Shown here: piece by piece, positions 37,720-46,199 of the stretch
Position numbering within the stretch: position 1 is the stretch's first letter
Layout of the letters: every line of letters starts with the position of its first letter
Made by a program: the position numbers and the translations under genes
DNA from: VXLM01 sp034421575
Lineage (GTDB): Bacteria; Chloroflexota; Dehalococcoidia; Lucifugimonadales; VXLM01
Direction: 5' to 3'
DNA length: 64,000 nt
NCBI GenBank assembly: GCA_034421575.1
Contig: DAOUKG010000057.1
Coordinates: forward strand, 1-64,000
Notes under the pieces: generated by a model
Told to the model about the DNA's origin: nothing
The model's database searches: none
Seen by the model: the letters and a program-made list of their open reading frames with translations, nothing else

Positions 37720-38085
37720 ATGACGACTGCCATTCACGGACTGGACGTATACCGGCGTGAGCTGCTGAAGGGGAGTACCGAGACGCTGATATTGTCGCTC
37801 CTCTCGGACCAGGAGATGTACGGGTACCAGCTCGCCAAGGAGATGCAGCAGAGGAGCGGCGGCTACTTCCACCTGAAAGAGGGAACGTTGTACCCCGCTC
37901 TCCACAGGCTGGAGCGCGACGGCCTGATCGAGGGTCACTGGGAGCAGTCCGATACGGGCCAGAGTCGCCGGTACTACGGCGTCAGCGCGCGCGGCATGGA
38001 CCGTCTCGACGCCATGCTCGCCGAATGGAGCACCTTCTCCAACGCGGTGAACCGCATCGCGCGGCCTGTCGCCGTCCCCGCTTAG
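37720..38085 (+). CDS. PadR family transcriptional regulator
   Basis: This 121-residue winged-helix protein shows the PadR pattern: LKGSTETLILSLLSDQEMYGYQLAKEM, FHLKEGTLYPALHRLERDGLIEGHW and SRRYYGVSARGMDRLDAML. These are recognition helix, wing and dimer helix. PadR proteins usually repress a neighbouring transporter or enzyme gene. The nearest genes are the sialidase-like gene upstream and the transketolase pair downstream (convergent), so the target is unclear. ATG follows atcggggagggactcgct. Confidence 0.93.
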   Translation: MTTAIHGLDVYRRELLKGSTETLILSLLSDQEMYGYQLAKEMQQRSGGYFHLKEGTLYPALHRLERDGLIEGHWEQSDTGQSRRYYGVSARGMDRLDAMLAEWSTFSNAVNRIARPVAVPA

Positions 38086-38143
38086 GGGGGCGGAAGCTCG
38101 GATTATGTGAGGAAAAGCCCGCAGGCTCCACACAGGCTGTCGG

Positions 38144-39049
38144 TCATGCCGCCAAACCGACGAATTCGGTGATGCTGCGACGAATGCCAGCGGCATCCAG
38201 GCCATTCGCCCGATCATGCTCAGAGCTTGTGCCGTAGCGTCGGTGCTCGCGATTGGCGACACCGAGCGCGAGCAGGCGGTGCGGGATATCTTGGAGGGCC
38301 GCTGAGACCTCGGCCGCTGAGGTACCGGCCAGATACGGCTCGACAAGAACGACCTCGGGCGAGCCCAGGGCCTCCCTCAGCGTTATAGCATCGAAGGGTC
38401 TTATGGTCGATGCGTAGAGAACATTCACATCGAGATCGGCTGTGGCTTTGAGAGCGGGCGTCAGGCACGGGCCGACGGCGATGACCGTTGCGGCCCGGTC
38501 TGATCCACGCCGAACAGGAGTAAACCTGCTCAAATGGGCGATGGGGTCTTGGTTGACTGCATTGCCGAGACGGATGTAGTCGAGTCCGGTTCCGGCCGCT
38601 GCCGAGCGGAGAATCGCTTCTGCCTCATCAGGGTGGCCGGGTACGTGTACGTTCCATCCCGGCAGCGTCGACATGAGGGCTACGTCCTCGGGCGCAAGGT
38701 GCGTTCTCCCTGCGGCAGCGGCATCGTAGGACGCCCCGACCGAGACGAATACGGCACCCAGCCCCTGGTGACCGAAGTCAAGCTTGACCTGCTCGTACGG
38801 CCTCTCGACGAGAAACGGCGCATAGGAGTGGACGATAGGACGGAAGCCCTCAAGAGCGAGTCCCGCGGCGAATCCGACCAGCAACTGCTCGCGTATTCCG
38901 ACGTTCAGGACTCTTGTTGGATGGCGGTCTATCACACCGGCCGCTCTGAAATACGAAAAACCGATGTCGGCGAGTACGACGGCGATATCGGGCCGTTCGT
39001 CCAGCAGCTCTCCGGAGACGTTGATGAAGCGTTCCCGCATGGTGGGCAT
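38144..39049 (-). CDS. transketolase, C-terminal subunit
   Basis: This 301-residue protein carries the pyrimidine-binding and C-terminal domains of transketolase: RFINVSGELLDERPDIAVVLADIG, VLNVGIREQLLVGFAAGLALEGF, then YDAAAAGRTHLAPEDVALM, and the TIRPFDA segment of the C-domain. With its partner it moves two-carbon ketol units in the pentose phosphate pathway. The N-terminal subunit gene ends 5 bp upstream. Split transketolases are common in archaea, Clostridia and Chloroflexota. Confidence 0.93.
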   Translation of the reverse strand: MPTMRERFINVSGELLDERPDIAVVLADIGFSYFRAAGVIDRHPTRVLNVGIREQLLVGFAAGLALEGFRPIVHSYAPFLVERPYEQVKLDFGHQGLGAVFVSVGASYDAAAAGRTHLAPEDVALMSTLPGWNVHVPGHPDEAEAILRSAAAGTGLDYIRLGNAVNQDPIAHLSRFTPVRRGSDRAATVIAVGPCLTPALKATADLDVNVLYASTIRPFDAITLREALGSPEVVLVEPYLAGTSAAEVSAALQDIPHRLLALGVANREHRRYGTSSEHDRANGLDAAGIRRSITEFVGLAA

Positions 39050-39054
39050 GTTTG

Positions 39055-39777
39055 CTAGACCGTCCTTTCTACAACGGCCACGACGACGTGTGGGCGGTCC
39101 GGGTGCTCCATCGTGAAGGCGTTTTCGATAGCATCATGGTCGCGACCGTCGACGGTTGTGGCGGACCAGCCCTCGATACTGAAGCGCCCCGCGATACCGC
39201 CCGGCCAGCCGTAGGTCGCAGAACGGTTGTCGATGACGCAGGCCGTAAGCTTGGACAGTCCCAACCGGCCCGCGAGGGCAATCGCCTCGTGGTTGCTGCC
39301 CTCGTCAAGCTCTGCGTCGCCAACAAGGCAGAATACTCTCGGCCCAATGGTCCCCTTCAGATCCAACGCGGCAGCCGCTCCGACCGCTATCGGCAGACCG
39401 TGTCCCAGTGATCCGCTGGAGAGTTCAACGCCCGGTATGAGTGCGCGGTCGGGGTGCAGGCCAAGAATCGAGTCGTATCGCCCGAACGTTGGAAGCGCAT
39501 CCATTGGCACGAATCCCTTGGCCGCAAGGACGGCGTAGTACGCCATCGGGCCGTGACCTTTGGAGAGGAGAAACCGGTCCCGTTCCGGATCGTCCGGAGC
39601 TTGAGGGCTCACCCTGAGGACCCGGTCATACAGGACCCACAGGACGTCCAGCGTCGTCTCGGAGCTGAGGTCGTGCTTCTCATCGCCAGTCAGGAGAGCC
39701 GTGAGGCCGGACAGGTCTTCATACGAGAGTGCCGAAGTCGACGGGAGTGCGGTTTGATGCTCATTAGCTCGTCTCAT
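39055..39777 (-). CDS. transketolase, N-terminal subunit
   Basis: This 240-residue thiamine-diphosphate-binding subunit shows FLLSKGHGPMAYYAVLAAKG, SSGSLGHGLPIAVGAA and the ThDP motif CLVGDAELDEGSNHEAI (GDG-type, ending in N). It is followed 5 bp later by the C-terminal subunit. No Shine-Dalgarno precedes ATG 39777. A -10 box ends six bases before it, so the message is probably leaderless. A SoxR-box-like dyad in the promoter spacer suggests redox control by the divergent SoxR-like protein. Confidence 0.93.
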   Translation of the reverse strand: MRRANEHQTALPSTSALSYEDLSGLTALLTGDEKHDLSSETTLDVLWVLYDRVLRVSPQAPDDPERDRFLLSKGHGPMAYYAVLAAKGFVPMDALPTFGRYDSILGLHPDRALIPGVELSSGSLGHGLPIAVGAAAALDLKGTIGPRVFCLVGDAELDEGSNHEAIALAGRLGLSKLTACVIDNRSATYGWPGGIAGRFSIEGWSATTVDGRDHDAIENAFTMEHPDRPHVVVAVVERTV

Positions 39778-39783
39778 GGAACG

Positions 39784-39814
39784 ACTCTACAACTTCAAGT
39801 AAACTTTAAGTCAA
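39784..39814 (-). promoter_or_regulatory. transketolase promoter with SoxR-box-like operator
   Basis: On the minus strand, TTGACT (39814-39809) and TAGAGT (39789-39784) are separated by exactly 19 bases. The dyad CTTCAAGTAAACTTTAAG (39793-39810 on the plus strand) fills that spacer and resembles the E. coli SoxR box CCTCAAGTTAACTTGAGG (about 13 of 18). A 19-bp spacer with a central dyad is the hallmark of MerR-family activated promoters. The predicted start site is at or within a base or two of the transketolase ATG. Confidence 0.75.
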
Positions 39815-39833
39815 CCCCTCTCTAGGAGGAATA

Positions 39834-40301
39834 ATGCCTTCCCTGCCGAACATGCTCACGATCGGACAACTGGCGTCTCGCAGCGGAGTCCGGACATCCG
39901 CCCTCCGTTACTATGAGGAGCGCGGACTGATCAGTTCGGAGAGAATGTCGGGCCAGCAACGCAGGTATGCACGGGAGAGTCTGAGGCGCGTTGCGGTCAT
40001 CCGCGCGGCTCAGGTACTGGGGCTTACACTGGAAGAGATCAGGACCGCGTTGGACGAGCTTCCCCAAGCTCGAACACCAGACCGAAGAGACTGGGAGCGG
40101 CTGTCCCAGACGTGGCGCAGTTCGCTGGACGGCCGCATCGCTGAACTCGAGGCGCTGCGGGACAGGCTGTCAGGGTGCATCGGCTGCGGCTGTCTGTCTT
40201 TGGAAAACTGCAGTCTCTTCAATCCCGGCGATCAGGCCGCCGAGGCAGGCGCGGGTGCGCAGTATATTGTTGGAAGCGCTCCTGACCCCGGATCAGCCTA
40301 G
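39834..40301 (+). CDS. soxR: redox-sensitive transcriptional activator SoxR
   Basis: This 155-residue MerR-family protein has the N-terminal winged helix (TIGQLASRSGVRTSALRYYE), a dimer helix, and a cysteine cluster C115-x2-C118-x-C120-x5-C126 (CIGCGCLSLENC), exactly the SoxR [2Fe-2S] spacing. Oxidation of the cluster by redox-cycling compounds untwists the promoter and turns on targets. No soxS is present, as in most bacteria outside enterics. AGGAGG lies upstream of ATG 39834. It is divergent from the split transketolase, its likely target. Confidence 0.95.
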   Translation: MPSLPNMLTIGQLASRSGVRTSALRYYEERGLISSERMSGQQRRYARESLRRVAVIRAAQVLGLTLEEIRTALDELPQARTPDRRDWERLSQTWRSSLDGRIAELEALRDRLSGCIGCGCLSLENCSLFNPGDQAAEAGAGAQYIVGSAPDPGSA

Positions 40302-40343
40302 CGTGAAGATTTCCAGGCCTTGGAGGAGGAGTGTGGAGTCTGT

Positions 40344-40490
40344 AAGAGGGTGTTTCCGAAGTCCGTGAACCCCGTTCGTGGTGAGCTTGTCGAACCATGA
40401 ACCGCCCTTCGACAGGCTCAGGACGAGCGGGTGGGAATCACCTTCCGGTGTCCCCCCTAAAACACTTCGGGAACACTCTCCAAGAGAGAT
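40344..40490. repeat. repeat element with inverted ends
   Basis: Left end agagggtgtttccgaagt and right end acttcgggaacactctcc are imperfect inverted repeats. Inside are two opposed gttcg-type stems (cgttcgtggtgagcttgtcg and cccttcgacaggctcaggac). The right end matches 18320-18340. It lies between soxR and the creatininase gene. Confidence 0.7.
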
Positions 40491-40507
40491 AAAAGGGAAG
40501 CTTAAGC

Positions 40508-41296
40508 ATGAAATATGGTGATCTGACATACGAAGAAATTCGCGATAGGGCCGACCAAGGCTGGCTAGCCATCATTCCCACAGGATGCACCGAGCAGCAA
40601 GGCCCGCACCTTCCAGTTGACTTTGATACTTGGTTCGTGGAGCAGGTATGCAATGCAGCTTCCGAAAAGGCTGACCGGGACTACGGCGTTCGATCCTTAG
40701 TACTGCCTGCCATTCCTTTTGGACCCACGCCGGAGCACAGAAACTACGGGGCAGGTTACATCGACATCCCCGCCGAGCTTCACGATTCCCTTGTGCTGTC
40801 GACCCTCGCGTCGCTCGCCGAGCAAGGCTTCCGCAGGATCGTCGTGTGGCGCGGCTGCGGAGGCCACGACCTACGGGAGACAGTGAAGCGATTCAACGAG
40901 ACCCACGCTGGAACATCTAAGGCGATACTGCCCGGTCACCCGTTCCACGATGTGTGGTGCCGCGTCGCCGATTCGTCGGTACCGGGAGGTCACGCAGACA
41001 GCTTCACCACCTCTATCATGCTCCATCTGCGTCCCGAAGCCGTTCGCAAGGAGAAGATTGTCGACCCCGGACACAAGCCGGTGGACTGGGAGGACCCTGA
41101 CCTCGACTTTGCAAACTATTCGTCCACAGGAGTTATCGGGGATCCTACGCACGCCAGCGCCAAACTTGGGGCCAGGTTATGGCAGGCTGCAATTGATGAG
41201 GTCGCCGCGATGCTGCATTCAATCGCCAATGACCCTGAAATCGGAGACGCGATCAACCATGACAAGCTACATTTCCTGCGGCGTTCAAAGGGTTAG
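40508..41296 (+). CDS. creatininase family amidohydrolase
   Basis: This 262-residue protein has the creatininase fold motifs: IIPTGCTEQQGPHLPVDFDT (Glu, His and Asp metal ligands), FGPTPEHRNY, RRIVVWRGCGGHD and the second metal site VPGGHADSF. Members open cyclic amides such as creatinine, or act in cofactor pathways (MftE, formamide hydrolases). The exact substrate cannot be set. It is a single-gene unit between repeats. Confidence 0.9.
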   Translation: MKYGDLTYEEIRDRADQGWLAIIPTGCTEQQGPHLPVDFDTWFVEQVCNAASEKADRDYGVRSLVLPAIPFGPTPEHRNYGAGYIDIPAELHDSLVLSTLASLAEQGFRRIVVWRGCGGHDLRETVKRFNETHAGTSKAILPGHPFHDVWCRVADSSVPGGHADSFTTSIMLHLRPEAVRKEKIVDPGHKPVDWEDPDLDFANYSSTGVIGDPTHASAKLGARLWQAAIDEVAAMLHSIANDPEIGDAINHDKLHFLRRSKG

Positions 41297-41369
41297 TCAA
41301 CTCCGGTTGGGCCCACCATTTCTGGACAAAATCCAGAGCTTTCATTCGTCGGACACAGTGGACTTATAC

Positions 41370-41516
41370 CAATTGGGTGTGACTAGGCCGTAGTCTCAAC
41401 TTATCGGACTTTCTGGATTCCGGCCCCGTATCGAAGTACGGGGCAAGCTCTTCGCCGGAATGACGGGTGAGACTTGGCTGTGGATGGCCAATTCACAGTG
41501 TAGTCAAACGGTTTGC
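41370..41516. repeat. tataccaatt-family element
   Basis: The stretch begins tataccaattgggtgtgact and includes ctggattccggccccgtatc with gtacggggcaagctcttcgc, ending ccaattcacagtgtagtcaa. Related elements lie at 16306, 23700 and 45430. It sits between two convergent genes, so it may end transcription of both. Confidence 0.7.
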
Positions 41517-41550
41517 CCGCAGAGCTAGGGAGCGGAGGCTCCGCGCGGGG

Positions 41551-42606
41551 CTACCGGAATGTGAGCACTTCGGCGGGGTTGGAGACGAGGATGTCGTGGA
41601 CAGCCTCGGGGGTGAAGCCCCTGGTCAGCATCCGGGGAGCTATGTGGTCCAGTATGTACGAGTAGCCGTGGCCGCCGAACTTCTCCAGGCGGGCCTTCGT
41701 GCATATATCCTGCGCAATGACGACTTTGCGACCGTAGCCTTCAGACGATATCCAGGCGATGCGCTCAAGGCGCTGGTCGTCGCTCGGCATGTCGATATCC
41801 TGGTTCTTGGCGTAGTACGACCCGCCCCAGCCGAACAGGTCCCACTCCATGTAGCAGCCCGACTCGGCGATCTGCTTGAGGGTGTCGCGCTCGAAGACCG
41901 TCCTGTCGAGGTGGCCCATGATCGTATGCGACAGGTCGGCCCCGGCATGGTCCAGGATATCGATGATCTCAAGCGGCGCCGTCTCGTCCCTGCCGGGATG
42001 TATGAGCAGCGGCGCGCCGGTCATGCGCTGCGCACGGGCCGATGCCTTCAGCACCTTGCGTTCGTTGTCCGTCAGGGGCCAGTCGCAGCCCACCTCGCCT
42101 ATGATGCCGGACCTTATGCCGGTCCCGTCGGCCCCTTCGGTGACGTCTCCCACAATCAGGTCGACGATGTCGTCCTCAGTCAGGTCGTCCATGCCCGGCG
42201 GGTGATGCGTGTTCACATAGTATGAAGCGCCCATCACGATATTCACGCCCGTTGCGTTGGAGATCCTCGCAAGGCCAATCGGGTCGCGGCCTATTCCGAT
42301 GCTCGACGCCTCGACCAGCGTGCCCCCGCCATACTGCTTGAACAGCCCTACCTCTTCGATGGCCGTCGGGATGTCCTCAAGTCGCCCGTTGTCCCGGTTC
42401 GGCTTCAACCGGTAGCGTAATCTGCCGAGAATCTCCCGGGAGACCGGCTTCTCATAGAAGGCCTGGTCGCTCGCGCTTGGGAACGACGCCTCGGTCCAGG
42501 AGCCGTCGAACAGGATGTGCTCGTGGGTAAGCGTCCTGCCAAGTTGACCGGGGTCGACCGGCCCGAGTACGGTCTGCGCCCTCCCGGACAGGTCATTGCC
42601 GGTCAT
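41551..42606 (-). CDS. phosphotriesterase-family metal hydrolase
   Basis: This 351-residue TIM-barrel protein has the amidohydrolase metal set: HxH in RTLTHEHILF, bridging acidic residue in GIIGEVGCDW, His in LIHPGR, His in MGHLDRT and Asp in VIAQDICTK. The bridging residue is Glu where true phosphotriesterases carry a carboxylated Lys. That matches E. coli phosphotriesterase homology protein, so a lactonase or unknown esterase role is more likely than paraoxonase. ATG 42606 has a GGGGG run upstream; the frame is open to 42681. A 46-bp direct repeat lies in its upstream region. Confidence 0.9.
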   Translation of the reverse strand: MTGNDLSGRAQTVLGPVDPGQLGRTLTHEHILFDGSWTEASFPSASDQAFYEKPVSREILGRLRYRLKPNRDNGRLEDIPTAIEEVGLFKQYGGGTLVEASSIGIGRDPIGLARISNATGVNIVMGASYYVNTHHPPGMDDLTEDDIVDLIVGDVTEGADGTGIRSGIIGEVGCDWPLTDNERKVLKASARAQRMTGAPLLIHPGRDETAPLEIIDILDHAGADLSHTIMGHLDRTVFERDTLKQIAESGCYMEWDLFGWGGSYYAKNQDIDMPSDDQRLERIAWISSEGYGRKVVIAQDICTKARLEKFGGHGYSYILDHIAPRMLTRGFTPEAVHDILVSNPAEVLTFR

Positions 42607-42693
42607 GGCTGCCCCCATACTCTCTGTTGGACGGCCGGATGTCGCCGGGGCGCATGGCCCCCTTGGAAGCGCACGAAGCATGTTTGCAAATCA

Positions 42694-42739
42694 TTTGCAT
42701 GGGACTGTGTGCTCATACCTCTACCCCCACTGGTTCTCA
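42694..42739 (+). repeat. 46-bp direct repeat, left copy
   Basis: This starts tttgcatgggactgtgtgct and ends cccccactggttctca. It matches 44403-44448 with one mismatch (a/c at the eleventh base). The two copies are 1,709 bp apart, in the same orientation, and bound the lipoprotein gene. Confidence 0.93.
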
Positions 42740-42929
42740 CCAATTGAACCACTGATGAGCTTGTTTGTTAAGTGGAGGGCCAGACTTCATTTTGCCAGAG
42801 ATCCCATTGGGGCGACATACAGGCGATCTCGGGGGAGCGAATCGAAATCTCTGTCTGAGAGACGCTATCGGTACGCCCACGCAGCTTCTCAGATGACGGC
42901 AATCACTACGAGGAGGGACCGTGAGAGTC

Positions 42930-44306
42930 CTAGTCGTCTAGTGGGGTGTAGTCAGAGACATAGAAGAATAACTCGGTTCCTCTACTGCTTTCTATCCTGA
43001 TGGTAGTAGGGTAGCCGAACTCATTGTCGAAAGACACATCAGTGACAAACCGCTTTCCAGACACCCACTCCTGAGCCAAATTCCAAAAAAATGACTCTTC
43101 TAAATCTAGTGTAGTTAGTGGCGACAAGTTTCCAGGTTCTATCCTAGACCCAGCGGGCCAGACCTTGCCCTCCCGTTCAACATCCTCCACGTAAAACGCT
43201 TCGACGGCCTCTCCGTTTCGCACAACTATCCTTTGGGCAGGGAAGAAAGTTCCACCGTCCACATGCGAGTAGACAAACGAGTAGCTATCCGAACTCTTCG
43301 CCTCCCAAAGAAGGCGTCGTTGATGGAAGTAAGTGGTACGCGCAACAGTACCATCAGCCCCGTATGCTTCCAGGATTGCTTTGATGTCGGCCAGACTCGC
43401 GAAGCCGATGCGGCGGTTCCCATAGCTATCGTCATCAGGGTCTACTACGACACGAAACATCCGCTCGCTATCGGGTATTTCGAGCGACGCATCTCCCCCT
43501 ATAAAAGGAAGCCATACCCAATTGCCGTAGGAACTGTTGATGGAAATTGTCCATCCGTAGCAACTGCTGCCGCCGGGACACCAAATATGATTCGCGAATC
43601 TGTAGTGCGCGCCCGCAGAAATTTCAGATACCTTACTTCCTGTAGATCTAAATCTAAGGTCGTCTAAGAAGACAATTGCCTCTCGCTTATACCACCACAC
43701 ATCACGCCTTGAGGCAATCCATTTCTTTGCTTTCTCTATTGCTTGGGCTTCTGTGGGCATTCCGCCATAGACCAAGTACTCAACCACGACTACATCTCCG
43801 GTTGGTGTACCTTTGAGCGGCTCTATGATGCTAAACGAGAGGTGAACATAAGAAAGGTACCTGTCCTCAGGGTCAGCAGCGGATCTTGTCCTGAAAGACG
43901 GCTCAACTGACAAATGCCTTACTCTCGCGATCAAGTCTGAGTTTAGAGTTTGAATCTCTACATCGCGTGGAGCGTAGCCGTAGCCTTTGATTTCGCCAGT
44001 CCGCACATCTCCCCAAGGGGGTGTATGGTCAACACGGATTGCTGCGGGGGTGGAAGTAGCAGGCGGAACCGGTGTGAATGTGGGTATGGATGTCAGTGTG
44101 GGAGTTGAAGAAGGAGTGGCGGTCGGCACCGGTGTGGGACTGCTTGTCGGAGTCGGAGAGGCGGTCGGCACCGGCGTGAGAGTCGGCGACGGCAAAGCGC
44201 GAGCTGCGGGAGCGACCGGTGTCGCTTCCGGGTCATCGCCTGTCATCCAACAGGCAGACCCACTCGCAGCCAAGACGACCAGAACACAGACGACCGTCCA
44301 ATACAC
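42930..44306 (-). CDS. putative secreted lipoprotein with Ser/Thr/Pro linker
   Basis: The 458-residue protein has a short hydrophobic signal ending in ASGSAC (C19, a weak lipobox), then a 70-residue linker of TP, SP and PTATP repeats typical of Chloroflexota surface proteins, then a roughly 360-residue globular domain with many Tyr and Trp residues. I recognise no family in that domain. GC content is lower than in neighbouring genes. The gene is enclosed by 46-bp direct repeats, so it looks like a recently inserted cassette. Upstream of it (42740-42929) I see nothing recognisable. Confidence 0.7.
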   Translation of the reverse strand: MYWTVVCVLVVLAASGSACWMTGDDPEATPVAPAARALPSPTLTPVPTASPTPTSSPTPVPTATPSSTPTLTSIPTFTPVPPATSTPAAIRVDHTPPWGDVRTGEIKGYGYAPRDVEIQTLNSDLIARVRHLSVEPSFRTRSAADPEDRYLSYVHLSFSIIEPLKGTPTGDVVVVEYLVYGGMPTEAQAIEKAKKWIASRRDVWWYKREAIVFLDDLRFRSTGSKVSEISAGAHYRFANHIWCPGGSSCYGWTISINSSYGNWVWLPFIGGDASLEIPDSERMFRVVVDPDDDSYGNRRIGFASLADIKAILEAYGADGTVARTTYFHQRRLLWEAKSSDSYSFVYSHVDGGTFFPAQRIVVRNGEAVEAFYVEDVEREGKVWPAGSRIEPGNLSPLTTLDLEESFFWNLAQEWVSGKRFVTDVSFDNEFGYPTTIRIESSRGTELFFYVSDYTPLDD

Positions 44307-44402
44307 GATAGTCGCTCAATTCCTAGCCAAACAAAACGCGGACTGCGCCGCCCGCGTCCCCCTCTACACCGTTCAGGATATCACAGGCGCGTTCGACATT
44401 CG

Positions 44403-44448
44403 TTTGCATGGGCCTGTGTGCTCATACCTCTACCCCCACTGGTTCTCA
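44403..44448 (+). repeat. 46-bp direct repeat, right copy
   Basis: This begins tttgcatgggcctgtgtgct and ends cccccactggttctca. It is the second copy of 42694-42739, lying between the lipoprotein gene start and the end of the SDR gene. Confidence 0.93.
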
Positions 44449-44474
44449 TCAGTCGCCGCTCGAAAGGTAGGGGC

Positions 44475-45323
44475 CTACGCGACCATGCGGGCAACGAGCC
44501 GGTCAAACATCCGGTCGCTGATCAGTCTGCGCAGGAAGAGGAGCGGCTTGGCGAACTGACCGGAGGCGTAGCGCGTCTTGGGACGCTTGGCGCGGAGCGC
44601 CTTGACGATGGTGTCGGCGATGACGAAAGGCGGCGATCCGCCTGACTCGAAGCTCCCCATCCTGTCCGTCATTCTCTTGACGATGCCGGAATAGGGGGAG
44701 TCGCCCGAACGCTCTAGTAGCGGCCCCAACGCGACATCGCCGAAGTCGGTGCGGATGAATCCGGGCTGGACGATGATGACGTCGATGCCAAAGTGGCGCA
44801 ACTCGAACCTCAAGCAGTCCGACCATCCTTCGAGCGCGTGCTTCGTGGCGTGGTACCAGGATCCCAGTGGCGTATAGATCTTTCCGCCGACGGAGGAGAT
44901 GTTCACGATCTTCCCCCTGCCCTGCTCTCGCATGTAGGGGAGGACGAGTTGGGTCAGACGCGCTAGGCCGAACAGGTTGACCTCGAACTGGTACCTCACC
45001 TCGTCGAGCGTTATGTCCTCCATCGCGCCGTACAGACCGAAACCGGCGTTGTTGATGAGGATGTCCGCGCCGCCCCGCTCCGCATTGATCCGTTCTACCC
45101 CTGCAACGACATCCTCCTCACTCGTCACGTCCATCTTCAGCACAACGGCTCCCATGTCTTCAAGATCACGCATCAGCTCGACCCTGCGCGCGGCGGCATA
45201 GACGATGTAACCCTCCTCCAGCAGTCTCTTGGCGGTCTCTTTGCCTATGCCGGATGAGGCGCCGGTTATCAGCGCGGTCTGCCCGCCCCCGCCCTTCGGC
45301 TCGTGTTGGTCCGGAGTGGTCAT
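44475..45323 (-). CDS. short-chain dehydrogenase/reductase
   Basis: This 282-residue classical SDR has the NAD(P) motif TGASSGIG, the NNAG motif (ILINNAGFG), catalytic Ser in VNISSVGG and YHATK with Tyr and Lys. The two basic residues in AARRVELM after strand 2 favour NADPH. ATG 45323 has GGGAG eight bases upstream; the frame is open to 45353. The substrate is unknown. It lies upstream of the direct-repeat cassette on the same strand. Confidence 0.92.
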   Translation of the reverse strand: MTTPDQHEPKGGGGQTALITGASSGIGKETAKRLLEEGYIVYAAARRVELMRDLEDMGAVVLKMDVTSEEDVVAGVERINAERGGADILINNAGFGLYGAMEDITLDEVRYQFEVNLFGLARLTQLVLPYMREQGRGKIVNISSVGGKIYTPLGSWYHATKHALEGWSDCLRFELRHFGIDVIIVQPGFIRTDFGDVALGPLLERSGDSPYSGIVKRMTDRMGSFESGGSPPFVIADTIVKALRAKRPKTRYASGQFAKPLLFLRRLISDRMFDRLVARMVA

Positions 45324-45429
45324 CTGAATGTCTCCCGGGTTGGATTGCACCATCGTAGACCATCGATGCGTCAGACCACCAGAAGTTCAACGCACTGGAT
45401 AGGCTCCACGACAGGGTGTAGAGTGACTT

Positions 45430-45563
45430 GTACCGATTCACTTTGACGAGGCCGTATTCTGGCTTTCTGGATTCCGGCCCCGTATCGTGGTACGGGGTGA
45501 CGTTCCTTCGCCGGAATGACGGGCGGGTTGGCTGTGTTACATCCAATTCATGGTGTATTCAAT
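45430..45563. repeat. tataccaatt-family element
   Basis: It has ctggattccggccccgtatc, a ggtacggggtgacgttcctt variant and the right end tccaattcatggtgtattca, as in 23700-23809 and 41370-41516. It fills the gap between the divergent SDR and VOC genes. Confidence 0.7.
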
Positions 45564-45579
45564 TAGAAGGAGGACGGCC

Positions 45580-45957
45580 ATGTCTTTGCAGCTGGACCAC
45601 ACGATAGTGCCCGCCTACGACAAGGTGAAGTCCGCACAGTTCATTGCTCGCCTGTTCGGGCTGGAGTACAAGGGCACCTGGGGGCATTTTGCCCCTGTGA
45701 AGGTGAACGACACGTTGACGCTCGACTTCGACGACTCGGATGACCCGCGCTCCAACCACTACGCCTTTCTGGCTTCCGACGAGGAGTTCGACGAGGTGCT
45801 GCAGCGAGTCAAGGATGAGGGCATCCCCTTCGGGAGCGGGCCCCGCTCGCGGACGGACGGCAGGATCAACCACAGGCACATGGGACGCGGGTTCTACTTC
45901 GAGTGTGAGAACGGGCACATCTGGGAGATCATCACCCACACGTATGTCACCGATTGA
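45580..45957 (+). CDS. VOC (glyoxalase/bleomycin resistance fold) protein
   Basis: This 125-residue protein has one vicinal-oxygen-chelate module pair: LQLDHTIVPAYDKVKSAQF with His as first ligand, a middle strand set, and GFYFECENGHIWEIITH with Glu and His near the end. Members bind a divalent metal and act on small molecules, or bind drugs. The role is unknown. AGGAGG lies upstream of ATG 45580; the preceding 30 bases in frame are repeat. Confidence 0.85.
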   Translation: MSLQLDHTIVPAYDKVKSAQFIARLFGLEYKGTWGHFAPVKVNDTLTLDFDDSDDPRSNHYAFLASDEEFDEVLQRVKDEGIPFGSGPRSRTDGRINHRHMGRGFYFECENGHIWEIITHTYVTD

Positions 45958-45989
45958 AGAGGGAATCACGCGCGCGAATGGCTTTTGAG

Positions 45990-46198
45990 CGCGAGACATG
46001 ATAAAAGCAGGGCATGGCACGTCCGGGTCGGTGAACGACTGAACAGTTGGCGAGTCCCTGCTCACGGGTAGTTTGCCGTATGCCGCCACCAAGGTTGGTG
46101 TCAGGGCGGCAAGGTCCGGCTGCCTTGCGGAGCGAAGATGAACCGAAGCCTCTGAGTCACAACCCGGGACAGAAACACTGAAATCTCAGGAGGGGTGA
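45990..46198 (+). promoter_or_regulatory. long structured leader upstream of DUF4389 gene
   Basis: This noncoding stretch holds several stems, including ccacc...ggtgt around 46086-46102, gcaaggtccggctgccttgc (46109-46128) and a cagggac...gtccctg style pairing near 46005 and 46055. It ends in a strong ribosome site (caggaggggtgag). No known riboswitch family could be matched by eye. It may be an undescribed leader RNA, or simply the promoter region. Confidence 0.35.
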
Positions 46199-46199
46199 G

